From contig NZ_CP158299.1 of the NCBI RefSeq assembly GCF_040256395.1, positions 2,509,501 to 2,573,500 on the forward strand: a stretch of 64,000 nucleotides of DNA, in the 5' to 3' direction. Positions 56,852 through 64,000 of this stretch are shown piece after piece. The notes under the pieces were generated by a model that ran no database searches, was not told the DNA's origin, and saw only the letters and a list, made by a program, of their open reading frames with translations. The DNA comes from Deinococcus sonorensis KR-87 (lineage in GTDB: Bacteria > Deinococcota > Deinococci > Deinococcales > Deinococcaceae). Each line of letters opens with the position of its first letter. Position 1 is the first letter of the stretch. The translations under genes were made by a program, and so were the position numbers.

Positions 56852-56908
56852 TCAAAGGTGGTCCCTTCCTGATGACGTTGACATGCAAGACGTGCGGAGA
56901 ACCTCCAC
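56852..56908 (-). CDS. Possible leaderless uORF (18 aa) before the TPR/GGDEF gene
   Basis: TAGGCT (56915-56920 on this strand) ends 6 nt before a GTG opening an 18-codon frame that stops at 56852-56854, 49 nt before the main ATG and in another frame. This is the same geometry as the leaderless genes and the cysS leader. It may couple or delay translation of the long mRNA. Confidence 0.35.
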   Translation of the reverse strand: MEVLRTSCMSTSSGRDHL

Positions 56909-57003
56909 CCGCCCAGCCTACGGTGCAGCGTCTGACAGCGGCCTTATAGATGACTTCGGGCGGAGGGGGTACCCAGGGGGGTGCCTGCGCTAGCATGCCT
57001 GCC

Positions 57004-57792
57004 ATGAACGTTCCGCCTACAGGAATGGCCAGCCGGCTGGCGGTGGTCCTGGTCTCCCCCAAGACGCCCGGCAACATGGGGGCCGCCGCCCGCGCCATGC
57101 TCAACATGGGCGCCTCGGACCTGCGGCTGGTGGCGCCCCGGGGCGACCACCTGGACTCCGGCGCGGTGGCGATGGCGGTACATGCCGAGCACGTGCTGCG
57201 CCAGGCCCGACTGTACCCCACCCTGGCCGAGGCCCTGGCCGACCGTGACCTGAGCGTGGGCACCACCGCCCGGCTGCGCGCCGACCTGCCGCCTCCGCAG
57301 CATCCGGCCACCGTGCGTCCACTGGTGCGTGCCGCCAGCGCCCCGGCCCTGGTGTTCGGGCCGGAGGAGTCCGGCCTGTCCAACGACGACCTGGAGCTGT
57401 GTCAGGCGGCGGTGCGGGTGCCCACCGCCGAGTACGCCAGCCTCAACCTGGCGCAGGCCGTGCTGCTGGTGTGCTACGAGTTCCTGCAGGGCCAGGACGA
57501 CGTCGAGCGCGAAGCCCCGCTGGAGCGCCGCGCTGCCACCCACGCGGAGATGGAGCACATGTACGGCCACCTGCGCGACACCATGCTGCTGACCGGCTAC
57601 TCGGACGAGGTGCGGGTGCAGCACACCCTGCGGCTGTGGCGCGCCTGGATGGACCGCGCCCGCATGACCACCGCCGACACCCGGCTGTTCCGGGGCCTGC
57701 TGCGGCAGACCCGCTGGAAGATTCAGGACGCCAGGAAGGCGGCAGCGGCAACTGCACCGGAAGCACCTGTTGAGGCCGGGCCCACGTCCTAG
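57004..57792 (+). CDS. TrmH-family RNA methyltransferase, TrmJ-like
   Basis: A 262-aa SPOUT-type enzyme. It opens RLAVVLVSPKTPGNMGAAARAMLNMGASDLRLV, shows the knot-fold motif LVFGPEESGLSNDDL, and carries VPTAEYASLNLAQAVLL with the SAM-binding SLN(L)AQA. This order is that of TrmJ, which 2'-O-methylates position 32 of tRNAs. The C-terminal ~70 residues form helices (HTLRLWRAWMDRARM). TAGCAT (56991-56996) ends 7 nt before ATG 57004, so the upstream in-frame ATG/GTG codons are unlikely. Its stop TAG is part of the next gene's -10 box. Confidence 0.88.
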   Translation: MNVPPTGMASRLAVVLVSPKTPGNMGAAARAMLNMGASDLRLVAPRGDHLDSGAVAMAVHAEHVLRQARLYPTLAEALADRDLSVGTTARLRADLPPPQHPATVRPLVRAASAPALVFGPEESGLSNDDLELCQAAVRVPTAEYASLNLAQAVLLVCYEFLQGQDDVEREAPLERRAATHAEMEHMYGHLRDTMLLTGYSDEVRVQHTLRLWRAWMDRARMTTADTRLFRGLLRQTRWKIQDARKAAAATAPEAPVEAGPTS

Positions 57793-57801
57793 ACTGCCGG
57801 T

Positions 57802-59561
<1,760 letters not shown>

Positions 59562-59565
<4 letters not shown>

Positions 59566-60077
59566 GTCAGGTCCAGCTGCAGGTGATCCTCGTCGACGGG
59601 CGTCCCGTTCACGATCAGCGCCTCACGCTCGTGGCCGTACGTCTCGAAGCCCAGCCGCCGGTACAGGCGCAGCGCCGCCTGCTGAGAGGTGGTGACCGAG
59701 AGCTGCACCTGCCGGAGCCCCTCCATCTGCCGCGCCTGAGCCAGCAGTTCGCGCATCAGCTGCTCGCCCACCCCCTGCCCCCGCGCTTCCGGCTTCACGT
59801 ACACGGCATTCACGCTGGCCTTGTGCTGCACGTTCCGGCGCAGCTGCCGCACCAGCGAGACGGTGCCCACCAACTGCCCGCCCTGCTCGGCGCCCAGCAC
59901 CACCCGGCCCTGGCCCGGCTGGAGAAAGGCGGCCACCCGCTCCAGCGGTTCTGACCGGTACTCGTCGGCGTGGGTGCCGAAGGCCAGCGGCGACTCCTCC
60001 AGCCCCGCCAGCCGCAGGGCGAAGAACCGCCCCGCATCGTCCGGCTCCAGCACACGGATCAGCAGGTCAGCGGCCAT
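59562..60077 (-). CDS. GNAT family N-acetyltransferase
   Basis: A 171-aa acetyltransferase. The core shows VQHKASVNAVYVKPEARGQG with the following VGEQLMRELLAQARQ motif A region, then VQLSVTTSQQAALRLYRRLG and FETYGHEREALIV. The layout is close to RimJ/RimL-like or amino-acid acetyltransferases acting on small molecules. Its ATG overlaps the apaG stop (TGATG), so it is translationally coupled to apaG. Its last 4 nt overlap the end of the convergent kinase gene. Confidence 0.9.
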
Positions 60078-60487
60078 CAGTTCAGCACCCGGTCCTCGCT
60101 GTCCGGGCCGCTGCCCAGCCGGAACTCCGGAATCGCCAGCCGGGTGGTGGCGCCCCAGGCGTCGCGCAGCAGGTAGGCGCCGCGCATGGTGCCGGGCGAG
60201 CGCTGCAGCGTCACGAAGCTGTCATACACGAACACGCCGCCCGGAGCGATAATCGGGGTCTGCCCCACCACGCCCTCGCCCTGGACCTGCGTGACCTGGC
60301 CGGTCGCGTCAGTGATGGTCCATTCCCGGGCCATCAGCTGCCAGCTCTCGTCGGAGTGGTTCTCGATCCGGATCACGTACTGGTACAGCTGGCCGCCGGC
60401 CCTGGTGGGTTCCGGGCGCAGCTGCACCTGCACCTGGACGCGCAGATCCGGGGCGGGAAGTTCAGGGCGGGGCGGGTCGTCGGTCAC
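60077..60487 (-). CDS. apaG: ApaG family protein
   Basis: A 136-aa DUF525 protein with the ApaG beta-sandwich: YVIRIENHSDESWQLMAREW, TDATGQVTQVQGEGVVGQTP, GVFVYDSFVTLQRSPGTM and GAYLLRDAWG. ApaG is widespread but its cellular role is uncertain (often linked to magnesium or nucleotide homeostasis). The C-terminus matches the family length. It starts with GTG exactly 6 nt after TACACT (60494-60499 on this strand): leaderless. A GNAT gene follows with overlapping stop/start. Confidence 0.93.
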   Translation of the reverse strand: MTDDPPRPELPAPDLRVQVQVQLRPEPTRAGGQLYQYVIRIENHSDESWQLMAREWTITDATGQVTQVQGEGVVGQTPIIAPGGVFVYDSFVTLQRSPGTMRGAYLLRDAWGATTRLAIPEFRLGSGPDSEDRVLN

Positions 60488-60527
60488 GCCGGAAGTGTAG
60501 CGGTTCGGGAGGTCCGGACGCCGCCGT

Positions 60528-60556
60528 TTGACAACACCCTGGGCCGCTGCTATATT
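60528..60556 (+). promoter_or_regulatory. Sigma70 promoter of the tRNA-CAT/tRNA-Val unit
   Basis: TTGACA (60528-60533), 17-nt spacer, TATATT (60551-60556), 19 nt before the first tRNA. Confidence 0.9.
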
Positions 60557-60574
60557 TCGCTTCGCCTGAGGCCA

Positions 60575-60650
<76 letters not shown>

Positions 60651-60666
60651 GCACAGGTGGAACCGT

Positions 60667-62101
<1,435 letters not shown>

Positions 62102-62112
62102 ACGGCGCGTGA

Positions 62113-62163
62113 GGGATGGGCGCCGGGCCGGGGGCATGACTGCTCTGGCCCGGCGCCCATCCC
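62113..62163 (+). promoter_or_regulatory. Long hairpin between gapA and pgk
   Basis: A perfect 17-bp stem (62113-62129 with 62147-62163) closes on a 17-nt loop and is not followed by a T-run. It may stabilise or process the gapA part of the operon mRNA so that gapA is made in excess. Confidence 0.65.
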
Positions 62164-62203
62164 TATGAGACCGGCGCCGGGCAGCGGCGCCCAAGGAGAA
62201 CCC

Positions 62204-63373
<1,170 letters not shown>

Positions 63374-63420
63374 CCCGGCCCCACCGTCTCTTCCTCCTCT
63401 CTCCCCTCCCCGAGGTTTCC

Positions 63421-64000
63421 ATGGCAAAGCCCCCCACCCTGCTGGCACTCAACTGGAAGATGAACAAGACGCCCACCGAGGCGACGGCCTGGGCCAAAGA
63501 ACTGACTGCCCAGCTGCAGCCGGGCAGCGCCCAGCTGGCGATCATGGCGCCCGCGATTGATCTGCCGGCGCTGGCCACCTCCCTACAGGGCAGTGGCGTG
63601 GCCGTCGGCGGCCAGGACGTGTCGGCGCATGCCTCCGGCGCCTACACCGGCGAGATCAGCGCCGCGATGCTGCTGGACACCGGCGCGAGCCATGTGGTGA
63701 TCGGCCACAGCGAACGCCGGGAATACCACGCCGAGAGCAGCCAGCTGGTGGCCGCCAAGACGCGCGCCGCTATCGAGGCGGGCCTGATTCCCATCGTGTG
63801 TGTGGGCGAAGGGCTGGAGGTGCGCGAGCGTGGCGAGCACGTGACCTACACGCTCGACCAGCTGCGCGACAGTCTAGCCGGCGTGCGGCTGGACCGCCCC
63901 GGCGCGCTGGTGGTGGCCTACGAACCGGTGTGGGCCATCGGCACCGGCAAGACCGCCACCGCTGCCGACGCCGAGGAGCTGTGCAGCGCCATCCGCACCG
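63421..64000 (+). CDS. tpiA: Triosephosphate isomerase (partial, cut by window end)
   Basis: The first ~193 residues of a TIM-barrel enzyme interconverting dihydroxyacetone phosphate and glyceraldehyde 3-phosphate. The substrate Lys is in [10 protein letters not shown], the electrophile His in [12 protein letters not shown], and the catalytic Glu in [16 protein letters not shown]. The remaining C-terminal phosphate loop lies beyond the window. GAGG lies 5 nt before the ATG. Third gene of the glycolytic operon. Confidence 0.97.
   Translation, partial: MAKPPTLLALNWKMNKTPTEATAWAKELTAQLQPGSAQLAIMAPAIDLPALATSLQGSGVAVGGQDVSAHASGAYTGEISAAMLLDTGASHVVIGHSERREYHAESSQLVAAKTRAAIEAGLIPIVCVGEGLEVRERGEHVTYTLDQLRDSLAGVRLDRPGALVVAYEPVWAIGTGKTATAADAEELCSAIRT

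Overview
This is about 64 kb of a GC-rich bacterial chromosome, most likely from the genus Deinococcus. That is an inference from four things: strongly GC-biased codon use; many genes whose start codon lies 6-7 nt after a TANNNT -10 box (the leaderless mRNA architecture reported for Deinococcus); a CsoR with Cys-His-His ligands as in Thermus; and a gene set of NadM-Nudix, Hsp20, secreted S8 proteases and M23/LysM proteins. No rRNA, CRISPR array, phage or plasmid backbone was seen.

Layout. 1-5.7 kb: the tip of an ABC ATPase gene, a possible Rad52-like protein, a phosphoesterase, tRNA-Ala, guaB and uvrC, with a gene remnant after uvrC. 5.7-19.7 kb: housekeeping genes (GNAT, miaA-SDR, Hsp20, argS, NadM-like, cysS, HAD, phosphoesterase, pheA, amidase) separated by tRNAs with clear sigma70 promoters and terminators. 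19.9-25 kb: secreted beta-sandwich and Pro/Gly-rich proteins, an App1-type phosphatase, an SDR, a subtilase and a tRNA-Asp/tRNA-Phe pair. 25.2-28 kb: a large cytosolic multi-GAF histidine kinase. 28-42 kb: an accessory-looking stretch with lower GC patches, a complete IS630-type element carrying a broken transposase, a GH51 arabinofuranosidase, a DUF1579-like protein with an AraC regulator, a short type IA topoisomerase, a BenE-type transporter and a LacZ-type beta-galactosidase. 42-47.3 kb: small proteins, a second secreted beta-sandwich protein, a three-gene M23/LysM envelope operon and an SDR. 47.3-50.5 kb: divergent copper module copZ-csoR / copA with visible operator dyads. 50.8-57 kb: two tandem lipoprotein subtilases with Trp-rich repeats and a giant TPR/HD-GYP/TPR/GGDEF protein. 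57-60.5 kb: TrmJ-like methyltransferase, NarL-type histidine kinase, GNAT and apaG. 60.5-64 kb: two tRNAs and the glycolytic operon gapA-pgk-tpiA, cut by the window end.

The most striking signal is upstream of cysS. A leaderless 11-codon leader peptide with two adjacent Cys codons is followed by a mutually exclusive antiterminator/terminator pair. This looks like a textbook ribosome-mediated attenuator that senses charged tRNA-Cys. Other signals worth a second look are short leaderless uORFs before the app1-like and TPR/GGDEF genes, a promoter placed directly against a terminator at about 36.3 kb, a gene remnant with an in-frame TGA after uvrC, the loss of the Nudix box in the NadM fusion, and W-repeat linkers in paired proteases.
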